Part shown: positions 1 through 6,280 of the stretch, piece by piece | Layout of the letters: each line of letters opens with the position of its first letter | Numbering within the stretch: the stretch's first letter is position 1 | DNA from: Candidatus Sulfopaludibacter sp. SbA3 | GTDB lineage: Bacteria; Acidobacteriota; Terriglobia; Bryobacterales; Bryobacteraceae | DNA length: 11,778 nucleotides | NCBI GenBank assembly: GCA_945900935.1 | Contig: CAMDKT010000117.1 | Span: forward strand, 1-11,778 | Reading direction: 5' to 3' | Made by a program: the position numbers and the translations under genes | The notes under the pieces: model-generated | What the model was told of the DNA's origin: nothing | The model's input: the letters and a program-made list of their open reading frames with translations, nothing else | Database searches by the model: none

Positions 1-1
1 T

Positions 2-208
2 AAGCCAAACTGCCGGTGCGCCAACGGCGAGGGGCATGCGTCGCTCTATCTCGTGCAGAGCGGCGACGGCGACGTGCGCCAGCTCTGCATTCCGAAGACG
101 TTGCAGGACCCGGTTCGCCATTCCGTCGGCGAGTTCCAGGAGATGCAACGCCTACTGCGGGAAGTTTCCGAACTGGAGTGGAAACGCTTCCTGGCAAGGA
201 AGGGCTGA
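2..208 (+). CDS. DUF6788-like IS accessory protein, partial
   Basis: The reading frame is open from the left edge and stops at TGA 206-208. It begins KPNCRCANGEGHASLYL, continues through VRQLCIPKTLQDPVRHSVGEF, and ends in a helical segment rich in Leu, Glu and Arg (EMQRLLREVSELEWKRFL). A Cys-x-Cys near the start, a short strand region and a C-terminal helix match the small DUF6788-type proteins encoded just upstream of transposases. Their function is unknown; DNA binding is a guess. The 5' end is missing. The stop overlaps the first codon of the transposase frame (CTGA, 205-208), the position where a coupled ATGA would be expected. The frame assignment is firm because the protein reads sensibly here, while the two longer overlapping frames are Arg/Ser-rich shadows. 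Confidence 0.6.
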   Translation, partial: KPNCRCANGEGHASLYLVQSGDGDVRQLCIPKTLQDPVRHSVGEFQEMQRLLREVSELEWKRFLARKG

Positions 209-1463
209 CCATTCTCCGCCGCCTGATCGCCTACTCGGAAAAGGTGTTCCGGTTCTCGGCGGAACTCATCGCCGGCATTACCGACCGGAGATTGGAGCCG
301 CGCATTGCCACGGCCACGGTGGCGAAATCGGCGGCCGTCATGTTCTGGGCGAGAATGGGAAGCCTGAACGCTTTGGAGATGTCCGGCCAGTCCCGATTCT
401 GGAAGCGTTGGCTCGGCGGTCGTCTGCCCAGCGCCGATACCATGGGAACCGGCCACTCCAAGATGGATGCAAGCACGTTGCGCGATGCGATGCACCAAGT
501 CTACGGACAACTGAAACGCAACAAGGCATTGCCGGATAACCGGGGTATTTCATTGGCCGGCTTTGCTTGACCGTTGAGGGGGATGGCCACGAGAGCCATA
601 CCAGTTATCTCCAGCATTGTTCGGGATGTTTGGCGCGTACGATCCATTTTCCAACGGGAGACCGGCTTCAGTATTATCACCGGCAGGTGACGCTGCTGCT
701 GGTGCCTGGCGCGCCAGCCAACCGCGAACCGCTGCGGATCCCGTTGGATCACGAACCCCAACTGGCCGGCGAAGATGAAGTCGCCACGGCCAAGCGCTTG
801 CTGGCGCGGGTGATTGACCGTTATCCGCGGGCATTTGATTTGGTGCTCGCCGACGCGCTTTACGCCCGCGCGGACTTCTTCAACTTTTTGCTGGAACGTA
901 ACAAACATGCGCTGGTAGTACTGAAGGATGAACGTCGGAATGTGTATCAAGATGTCGCAGGGCTTTTCTCTCGGGTGTCGCCCGTGGCAGGAACCTTCCG
1001 CAAGCGCGATTGCCTGTGGTGGGATTTTCCCGACCTGCATTCTTGGCCCGAGGTAAAGACCCCCGTCCGTGTCATACGCTCATTGGAGACCCGTTCTGTC
1101 AAGCGCCAACTCGATCATAAACGTGAGACGCTCATCAGCGAATGGGTCTGGGTGACCACGCTCCCCTCTGAACTGGCTACCGTCAAACGTTGCGTCGAGT
1201 TTGGGCACCAGCGATGGGACATCGAAAATCACGGTTTCAACGAACTGGTCAATGGTTGGCACGCCGATCATGTGTTGAAACATGACGCCACGGCCATCGA
1301 GTGCTTCTTGCTCATGGCGTTTCTCACACTCACCATCTATCATGCTTTCGTTTCTCTGAACCTGAAGCCATCCATCCGCAAGAACAAATCCGAAGAGCAT
1401 TGGGTGAACCTGATGGCGGCTGAAATTTATGGCGCCTTGACTCCGAGCGCGATGTCGCCTTGA
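205..1463 (+). pseudogene. IS4-like DDE transposase, frameshifted
   Basis: The N-terminal part (205-567) reads LTILRRLIAYSEKVFRF and on to RGISLAGFA, then stops at TGA 568-570. The rest continues in the -1 frame from 567 to 1463. The catalytic core is in the second part: first Asp in DGHES (582-584), second Asp in LVLADALYARADFF (852-854), and Glu in RWDIENHGFNELV (1224-1226), which fits the R-x3-E of the IS4-type YREK signature. All three DDE residues are therefore present. Two defects stand out. The first codon is CTG (205) where an ATG overlapping the upstream stop is expected. The frames also break just before the first Asp, where about 14 extra bases seem to sit. No typical slippery heptamer is visible there, so a mutation is likelier than programmed frameshifting. 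The C-terminus looks complete. Confidence 0.75.
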
Positions 1464-1646
1464 GAGTGGCGATCCCAGTTTCACTTGCCGGGAAAAGTCG
1501 CAACCTCAGCGTGCCGATGAGCATATGCCTTCGCCGTAGTACGCCTAATCCCTCCTTTTCCGCTTCTTTTGAACCCAAAACGCTCATCGCGAATATGCTC
1601 TTCCGCCGACAAGTCGGGCATCCCGCACCTTTCAAAGGAGTTACAG

Positions 1647-1772
1647 GTGTTTTCGGATTTGGTTGCGGAATCGCTGAAGGGCGACCACCCCGCTTGCGTT
1701 CGGGGCGGTGTTTGTGTAGACTACACATCGCCTACCCCGCTTACATGTGAGTCTGAAGCGTTTGTCACCTGA
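1647..1772 (+). CDS. Possible small protein or leader peptide, 41 aa
   Basis: A GTG start at 1647 follows a strong ribosome binding site AAAGGAG (1634-1640) at 6-nt spacing, and the frame stops at TGA 1770-1772. The product starts MFSDLVAESLKGDHPACV and contains three cysteines, no clear signal peptide and no membrane segment. It ends 55 nt before the ATG of the DUF5684 gene. I recognise no family. The support is the ribosome binding site and position only; third-codon-position GC is not convincingly raised. It could be a free-standing small protein, a regulatory leader ORF for the downstream gene, or chance. The hairpin at 1685-1708 and the palindrome at 1713-1727 fall inside it, which would suit a leader but could equally argue that the region is regulatory DNA. 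Confidence 0.25.
   Translation: MFSDLVAESLKGDHPACVRGGVCVDYTSPTPLTCESEAFVT
1685..1708. other. GC-rich stem-loop
   Basis: CCCCG (1688-1692) pairs with CGGGG (1701-1705) around an 8-nt loop, and two more pairs follow after one mismatch (1685-1686 with 1707-1708). No T-tract follows on the plus strand, so an intrinsic terminator is not well supported. It may be part of the IS end or of a leader RNA. Confidence 0.4.
1713..1727. promoter_or_regulatory. Perfect 15-nt palindrome, possible operator
   Basis: TGTGTAGACTACACA has two perfect 7-nt arms around a single central base. It lies 100 nt upstream of the DUF5684 start, five bases after the GC-rich hairpin. The size and symmetry suit a dimeric regulator. 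The TGTAG/CTACA halves recall elements in BlaI/CopY-type operators, but the half-site order and spacing differ from the classical sites, so I do not name the regulator. A copy of the half-site (GTGTAG) recurs at 1786-1791. Confidence 0.35.
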
Positions 1773-1827
1773 AATGCGGGCTCTGGTGTAGTACCGTACG
1801 CGAAAAATCAATCGAAAAGGAGACAGT

Positions 1828-2181
1828 ATGGACGATTTTGTTTCGGTGATCTTCGGCATTCTTGTGATTGCCGTATGTGTGGCAATGATCGCGGGTATGT
1901 GGAAAGTATTCGTGAAGGCCGGGCAGCCGGGCTGGGGATGCCTGGTGCCCATCTACAACCTGATCCTGTTGTTAGGGATGGCGGGTAAACCGACATGGTG
2001 GATCGTGCTGTTTCTGATCCCGTTAGTCAGCCTGGTTGCCGCCGTTCTGGTCAGCATCGAGATCGCGAAGAAATTCGGCCAAGGCACCGGATATGGGTTA
2101 GGCCTGGCGTTCCTGCCGATGTTATTCTATCCGATGCTCGGATTTGGCTCCGCGCAATATCAGGGCGCCAAACCAGCCTAA
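1828..2181 (+). CDS. DUF5684 small membrane protein
   Basis: This 117-residue protein has three or four hydrophobic segments: about residues 5-27, 39-52, 55-78 and 91-105. The pattern KAGQPGWGCLVPIYN, then GKPTWWIVLFLIPLVS, then AKKFGQGTGYGLGLAFLPMLFYPMLGFG is the hallmark of the DUF5684 family, small inner-membrane proteins of unknown function that are sometimes found near signal peptidases. The start is secure: AAGGAG at 1817-1822 lies 5 nt before the ATG. The length agrees with free-standing family members. Its TAA (2179-2181) overlaps the TAG of the convergent gene by two bases within a shared CTAA, so no terminator fits between the two genes. Nothing else about its role can be read from the sequence. 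Confidence 0.85.
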   Translation: MDDFVSVIFGILVIAVCVAMIAGMWKVFVKAGQPGWGCLVPIYNLILLLGMAGKPTWWIVLFLIPLVSLVAAVLVSIEIAKKFGQGTGYGLGLAFLPMLFYPMLGFGSAQYQGAKPA

Positions 2182-4142
2182 TTCGCCGCTGTCCGCTGGC
2201 GCTTGTAACCCTCTTTCAGGTACTTCGCCGCTTCCTCCTGCGCGCCCTGCGTGTTATCGCGGGTGCGCACAGCGAGGTTGTACTCATTCACCGCGCGATC
2301 CCGCTGTCCGGTGATATCGAATATCTTGCCCAAATTAATATGGGCCCACACTTCCGTCCACTTCGGCTCCAAATCCCCATCCAGCACTGATCGAAACTCA
2401 TTCGCCGCGGCCTGGTAGTTATTCTGCAGAAAGAAAATATCGGCCACACGGTAATGCGCCAGCGAACTGTTCCGGTTCACTTCCATCGCCTTCTGAAACT
2501 CTTTCAACGCCTCGCCGTACTCGCCGATATCGGCAAACATCTCCCCTCGCCGGATCGCCACCGCCACCCGCATCGTAGGCGACATTCGCAGCACCCGCAA
2601 ATTCGGGTCAATCTCCACTTTCTTCGGTTTGCCGAATGTTTCCACCACAAACTCCGAAGAAGGTCCGGACACTTCCACGCGCTTAATCTCCGGATTCCCT
2701 TCCGTCTCAATCTTCAAATCCACCGGCATCCGGAACGTGTCCAGATCCTGCTGAATCTTACCCATGATCCGGAAGCCTTTACTCGTCCGGTACACGGTGT
2801 ACTCTAACTTGAACTGCGGCGCCCCGCTCGACTCAATCCACTGAATAAAGAAGTAACCCAAATCCTGTCCCGCCAAATCAGACGCCATCTTGCTAATGTC
2901 ATCCGTGTTTACGCTTTTATTCGCAAACTGGTCCGGAATCGCTTTCAAAAACTTCTTGAAGTTATCTTCGCCCAACACATTCCGCAACATCTGATACACG
3001 GCCGCGCCCTTCGCCGCCGTCGTCGCCCAATACTCTGGCGAGTAATCCTCCAGCCGCGCCGATTGAATCAGCGGCGGATTATCAATCGTCAACGCTTCCA
3101 CATAGGTGTCCCGAATCTCATCCTCCACTGCCCCCGCCGCGGCCGTCTGCTCCGTATACAACAACTCCGCGTACCGCGCCATCCCGTTCGTAATCCACAA
3201 ATGATTCCGGCTCGAAGGCGACGCTAAAATCCCGTACCAATGCCGCGCCAACTGATTCGCCAGCAGCTTCGGATTCGCCTCTTTCCCAATCGCCTTCGTC
3301 GACAGAAACAGCATGCCCGGCGCCGCATATCCATTGGGCGCTCCCTCACCCGTCTCAACCAGGATCAAATTGGATGACGGTGCCAATCCAAACTGCGTCG
3401 TCAACAAACCCACAACTTTCCCTGTCTCTTCTCCCCACGCATCCGCCGCCGCCGCTGCATCCCCCCGGAAGTAGATCAGCGAATTCACGCCGCCCGAAGA
3501 TACTTTCTTCCCCTCTCCCTGCACAATCGCCAAACTGCCGCCAAACCCTGGTGAATGGAAACTCGAAGTCGTCGTCGACTTTCCATCCGCGCTCTTCGTC
3601 GAATCCAATCCGCCGCTGACAACCTTGTAATCCTCCGGGACCGTAATGACAAACTCCGACTTATACCGGTCCGCTGTGTATCCCGCCACCGGGAACCACC
3701 GCGCCGGATACATCAGGTACGAGCCTTCCGGCGTCAACGCCGCGAACTGGATGCCATAAACCGGCGATTCCTCCTGCCCCGTCAGCTTGCCCTCATACCG
3801 AATCACGATCTCCCTGGTGGACCCCTTCACCATGGGCGGATCCAGCGTTACTTTTACGGTGAAATCCTGCGAATTCCGGCTCGATTCCACGCGCGAATCG
3901 TCCAGATACGCCACGCCTGTCACCGTCATCGCATTATGCAGTTCGAACGTCGCCGTGCTGATCTTGTCGTCCACCGCCAGGAATCGCACCCGCGCCTTTC
4001 CTGCAATCGATTGCGTCCGCGGGTTCACATCCGCCGTCACCTGGATCTCTTCCACATCGATCCGGCCCAACGAAGCGCGTGTCTGCGCCTCCGCCGCCAG
4101 CGGCAGGAATAGCATCGCCAAAACCAAATTCTCTCTGCGCAT
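2178..4142 (-). CDS. Secreted inactive M1-aminopeptidase-like protein with TPRs
   Basis: The 654-residue protein has a signal peptide (residues 1 to about 19, cleavage after AEA), an M1-type N-terminal beta domain (about 25-210), a gluzincin-like helical domain (about 230-440) and C-terminal TPR-like helices (about 525-650). The zinc site of the M1 family is HExxH-x18-E. Here the aligned residues are N296, Q297, R300 and N319 (ANQLARHWYG and WITNGMARY), with exactly the family spacing, so both histidines and both glutamates are lost. The GxMEN substrate motif reads GYAAPGMLF, and the catalytic Tyr of the YEKG motif appears to be Ala376. The fold is thus kept without chemistry. A binding or scaffold role in the periplasm is an inference. 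It follows lpxB by 30 nt on the same strand, so the two are probably co-transcribed. The ribosome binding site is weak (GAGAGTGG). Confidence 0.85.
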   Translation of the reverse strand: MRRENLVLAMLFLPLAAEAQTRASLGRIDVEEIQVTADVNPRTQSIAGKARVRFLAVDDKISTATFELHNAMTVTGVAYLDDSRVESSRNSQDFTVKVTLDPPMVKGSTREIVIRYEGKLTGQEESPVYGIQFAALTPEGSYLMYPARWFPVAGYTADRYKSEFVITVPEDYKVVSGGLDSTKSADGKSTTTSSFHSPGFGGSLAIVQGEGKKVSSGGVNSLIYFRGDAAAAADAWGEETGKVVGLLTTQFGLAPSSNLILVETGEGAPNGYAAPGMLFLSTKAIGKEANPKLLANQLARHWYGILASPSSRNHLWITNGMARYAELLYTEQTAAAGAVEDEIRDTYVEALTIDNPPLIQSARLEDYSPEYWATTAAKGAAVYQMLRNVLGEDNFKKFLKAIPDQFANKSVNTDDISKMASDLAGQDLGYFFIQWIESSGAPQFKLEYTVYRTSKGFRIMGKIQQDLDTFRMPVDLKIETEGNPEIKRVEVSGPSSEFVVETFGKPKKVEIDPNLRVLRMSPTMRVAVAIRRGEMFADIGEYGEALKEFQKAMEVNRNSSLAHYRVADIFFLQNNYQAAANEFRSVLDGDLEPKWTEVWAHINLGKIFDITGQRDRAVNEYNLAVRTRDNTQGAQEEAAKYLKEGYKRQRTAAN

Positions 4143-4172
4143 CTGCTTACGTCCACTCTCTAAAGTCGATGA

Positions 4173-5342
4173 TTACATTTCAGGGAAAAACCGGGCTGCC
4201 AACAACTCCGCCGCGCTGGCCAATGGGTCCCTATCTCCGCGCAACTTCGTTTGAATCGTGGCCAACTCACTTCGCATAGCCGCCTGCGCGGCCTTGTCTT
4301 TCAATAATCGCAGAACCGCGGACGCAAGCCCCGGACCATCTGCTTCATTCTGCATCAGCTCGGGCACAATCCGGTGCCCTGCCACCAGGTTCACCATCGT
4401 GAAATACGGTACTTTCACCAGCCACCGGCCCAATTTCCAGGAAACCGGTGAAACCTTGTAGAAAGTTACCATCGGTGTCCCCATCAACGCGGCTTCCATA
4501 GCAACCGTGCCACTGGCGGCGAGTGCAAGGTCGGCATGGGCTATTGCGTCCCATGTTTCCCCTTCAATTGTTTGGATGGATGCGCGAGAAATCCGTTCCC
4601 GAAAAGTTGACGTAGGAAACATCGCGTCGTATTTCGCTCCCACCCGATCCATGAATCCGCCCGGCGCGGCCCAGATCACGGATACATCCATCTCCTTGCG
4701 AATCAAGTCCACCGCCTCCACTACCGCCGGCATATGCCGCCCCACTTCGCCCAGGCGGCTTCCCGGTAACAGCGTTAACAACGGCTTCGACGAGTCCAGC
4801 CCATGCCGCGCGAAAAACGCCTCCCGCGAAATCGACGGCCCCGCCATCCACGCCAGCGGATGGCCAATAAAGGTGGCCTGCGCCATCCCTTCTCCCTGAA
4901 AAAACGCCGGCTCAAACGGAAAGATACACAGCAGTTCGTCGATGATCTTCTTCATCGTCTTCACGCGGCCCTTCCGCCACGCCCACACTTGCGGCGCCAC
5001 CAAATACGCCACCGGAATCCCTCGCTTTTTCGCTTGTGCCGCCACGCGAAAATGGAAGTCCGGGCTATCGGTCAATATAGCCAGACGCGGACGCCTCTCC
5101 TCCATCGCCCTCACCAGCTTTCGAAACTCCCCATAAATCCGCGGCAAATGCTCCAACACTTCCACCAGCCCCACCACCGCCAGGCTCTCCGATTCAACAA
5201 TCGCCTCCACTCCCGCCGCGCGCATCCGCGGCCCCGCGCATCCAAAAAATCGCGCTTCCGGTAAAAACCGGCGCAACTCTTCCACCAGTTTCGCCGCGTA
5301 CAGATCCCCTGACGCTTCCCCCGCCGAGATCAATATTTCCAA
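4173..5342 (-). CDS. lpxB: Lipid-A-disaccharide synthase
   Basis: LpxB (GT19) joins UDP-2,3-diacylglucosamine to lipid X, releasing UDP and forming the lipid A disaccharide at the cytoplasmic membrane. All family landmarks are visible, counted from the start chosen here: ISAGEASGDLYAA at 5-17, DSPDF at 92-96 with the conserved catalytic Asp, YLVAPQVWAW at 113-122, LPGSR at 192-196, ASGTVAMEAAL at 276-286 and NLVAGHRIVPELMQ at 318-331. The length of 389 residues is normal. There is no ATG near the N-terminus. I chose TTG at 5342 because GAGG lies 9 nt upstream and the product then begins like other LpxB proteins (MEILISAGEASGD). TTG at 5351 adds three residues but has only 2 nt to the same GAGG. 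It is not next to lpxA, lpxD or fabZ here. A divergent gene begins at 5413. Confidence 0.96.
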   Translation of the reverse strand: MEILISAGEASGDLYAAKLVEELRRFLPEARFFGCAGPRMRAAGVEAIVESESLAVVGLVEVLEHLPRIYGEFRKLVRAMEERRPRLAILTDSPDFHFRVAAQAKKRGIPVAYLVAPQVWAWRKGRVKTMKKIIDELLCIFPFEPAFFQGEGMAQATFIGHPLAWMAGPSISREAFFARHGLDSSKPLLTLLPGSRLGEVGRHMPAVVEAVDLIRKEMDVSVIWAAPGGFMDRVGAKYDAMFPTSTFRERISRASIQTIEGETWDAIAHADLALAASGTVAMEAALMGTPMVTFYKVSPVSWKLGRWLVKVPYFTMVNLVAGHRIVPELMQNEADGPGLASAVLRLLKDKAAQAAMRSELATIQTKLRGDRDPLASAAELLAARFFPEM

Positions 5343-5412
5343 GTGTGCCAAAGCCTCAGTCTACAATGCGCGTGCCTGCGGTGAGTAATTGTTAAACTAA
5401 TAGGAGTATTCG
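5343..5412. promoter_or_regulatory. Divergent promoter region
   Basis: These 70 bases separate the starts of lpxB (minus) and the plus-strand gene at 5413, so both promoters should lie here or reach into the neighbouring gene. On the plus strand, an AT-rich stretch (5387-5402) precedes AGGAG at 5402-5406, 6 nt before the ATG. On the minus strand, GAGG serves lpxB. I see no convincing -35/-10 pair. Confidence 0.45.
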
Positions 5413-6240
5413 ATGCCCTCCACTACCGATCTTGCCAGCCTGAACAAAACCAAACTGCCTCTCGGCGATTTCGCCAAACGCTTTTACAAGGACGCCACCC
5501 CCTTCGGCACTGTCTTCTCCTACTACGCCGCCGCAGTTCCCTTCGCCGCCGATGACCTGCGCGATTTCGTCGATGAACCCATCGCCGCCCTCCCGCCCCG
5601 CGTCCTCGCCGGCCTCGGCAAAGCCGTCATCTTGTTCGTCCCTTTTCTCGAACGCCCCGTCGTCGCTGTCCCGGCTTCCCGCAACACCAAACGCCATGCG
5701 GAGAAAGTGGAGTTTGACCATCGCGACAGCCTTGTCGCCATGGATCCGCCCGCCCTTCCCAGCCGTCTCCCAGCCGCCTACATCGCGCCTGAAAAAGCGA
5801 ACGCCCCTCATATCCTTGCTTTCGGAATCAAGGACGTCGATTCCGGCGACTATCACTACAACTTCTTCCACGCCGTCTCCAAACTTGTCTACGTCACTCA
5901 ACCCGATTCCGTTCTCGCCGGCTACCGAACCATCCTTCGCGAAGAATTGAAGAGCCGCGCCCACGGCGAAGTGGACGATGCCTCCTGGAAAGCCAAACTC
6001 GATCTCTTGAAAAAGGAGTCCGGCATCCGCGGCGAGTCAAAGCTGTTCCTGGAATACGCCCGCCAAAGTTTCATCGATACGCTCACGCTTTTCCTCCACG
6101 GCATCTGTTGCGACATCGACGTGGAACCCGGCCCCCGCCAAATCGCCAGCCGTCATCTCCGTAAACGCCTGCAGTTCCTCCAGGCCGAATACCCCCAACC
6201 AGAAGGGTTTGCGGTTTTTCCTGAGGAACTTAAGAATTAA
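5413..6240 (+). CDS. Protein of unknown function, 275 aa
   Basis: I do not recognise this protein. It has no signal peptide. A hydrophobic stretch at about residues 63-87 (RVLAGLGKAVILFVPFLERP) could be buried or membrane-associated. Features that look constrained are DSGDYHYNFFHAVSKLVY at about 143-160, rich in His and aromatic residues, and LFLHGICCDIDVEPGPRQ at 226-243, with a vicinal Cys232-Cys233 pair and acidic residues that could bind a metal (speculative). The start is well supported by AGGAG at 5402-5406, 6 nt before the ATG. Codon use favours G or C at third positions, as in its neighbours, so it is very likely a real gene. It is divergent from lpxB and followed by a hairpin, then by a secreted protein gene in the same direction, with which it may or may not be co-transcribed. 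Confidence 0.8.
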   Translation: MPSTTDLASLNKTKLPLGDFAKRFYKDATPFGTVFSYYAAAVPFAADDLRDFVDEPIAALPPRVLAGLGKAVILFVPFLERPVVAVPASRNTKRHAEKVEFDHRDSLVAMDPPALPSRLPAAYIAPEKANAPHILAFGIKDVDSGDYHYNFFHAVSKLVYVTQPDSVLAGYRTILREELKSRAHGEVDDASWKAKLDLLKKESGIRGESKLFLEYARQSFIDTLTLFLHGICCDIDVEPGPRQIASRHLRKRLQFLQAEYPQPEGFAVFPEELKN

Positions 6241-6242
6241 CT

Positions 6243-6260
6243 GGGCCAAAGTATTGGCCC
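6243..6260 (+). terminator. Hairpin after the 275-aa gene, weak terminator
   Basis: GGGCCAA (6243-6249) and TTGGCCC (6254-6260) form a perfect 7-bp stem with a 4-nt loop, two bases after the stop codon, followed by GTTT. The stem suits an intrinsic terminator but the T-tract is short, so partial termination or mRNA 3'-end protection is possible. Confidence 0.45.
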
Positions 6261-6280
6261 GTTTGGCCGATGAGTTGAGA

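Larger units (their letters stand above)
1..1463 (+). mobile_element. Right part of a decayed insertion sequence
   Basis: This stretch holds the end of a small accessory ORF followed by a DDE transposase, a pairing often seen in insertion sequences of Acidobacteriota and Planctomycetes. The left end lies outside the window. The right boundary is not resolved: 1463 is only the transposase stop, and the terminal repeat probably lies within about the next 100 to 300 bases, but without the left end no inverted-repeat pair can be matched. The transposase is split between two frames, so this copy is probably immobile on its own. Confidence 0.75.
1464..1827. other. Intergenic region between IS remnant and DUF5684 gene
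   Basis: No long gene can be supported in these 364 bases; the longer open frames on both strands lack recognisable protein features. The region should contain the right end of the insertion sequence and the promoter of the gene at 1828. It holds a possible 41-codon ORF with a good ribosome binding site, a GC-rich hairpin and a perfect palindrome, each listed separately. A TTGTCA hexamer at 1762-1767 resembles a -35 box, but the only -10-like hexamer (TGTAGT, 1787-1792) is 19 nt away, so the promoter is uncertain. Confidence 0.5.

Noticed and set aside
36..539. Plus-strand 167-codon frame over the IS
   Set aside because: It overlaps the DUF6788-like and transposase frames and reads as an Arg/Ser/Cys-rich shadow.
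1460..1750. Plus-strand 96-codon frame after the transposase
   Set aside because: There is no good ribosome binding site and no protein-like pattern; it overlaps the IS end and the candidate small ORF in another frame.
6209..6280. Upstream ATG for the TIGR03437 protein
   Set aside because: It overlaps the end of the previous gene by 32 nt and would place 24 charged residues before an otherwise clear signal peptide.
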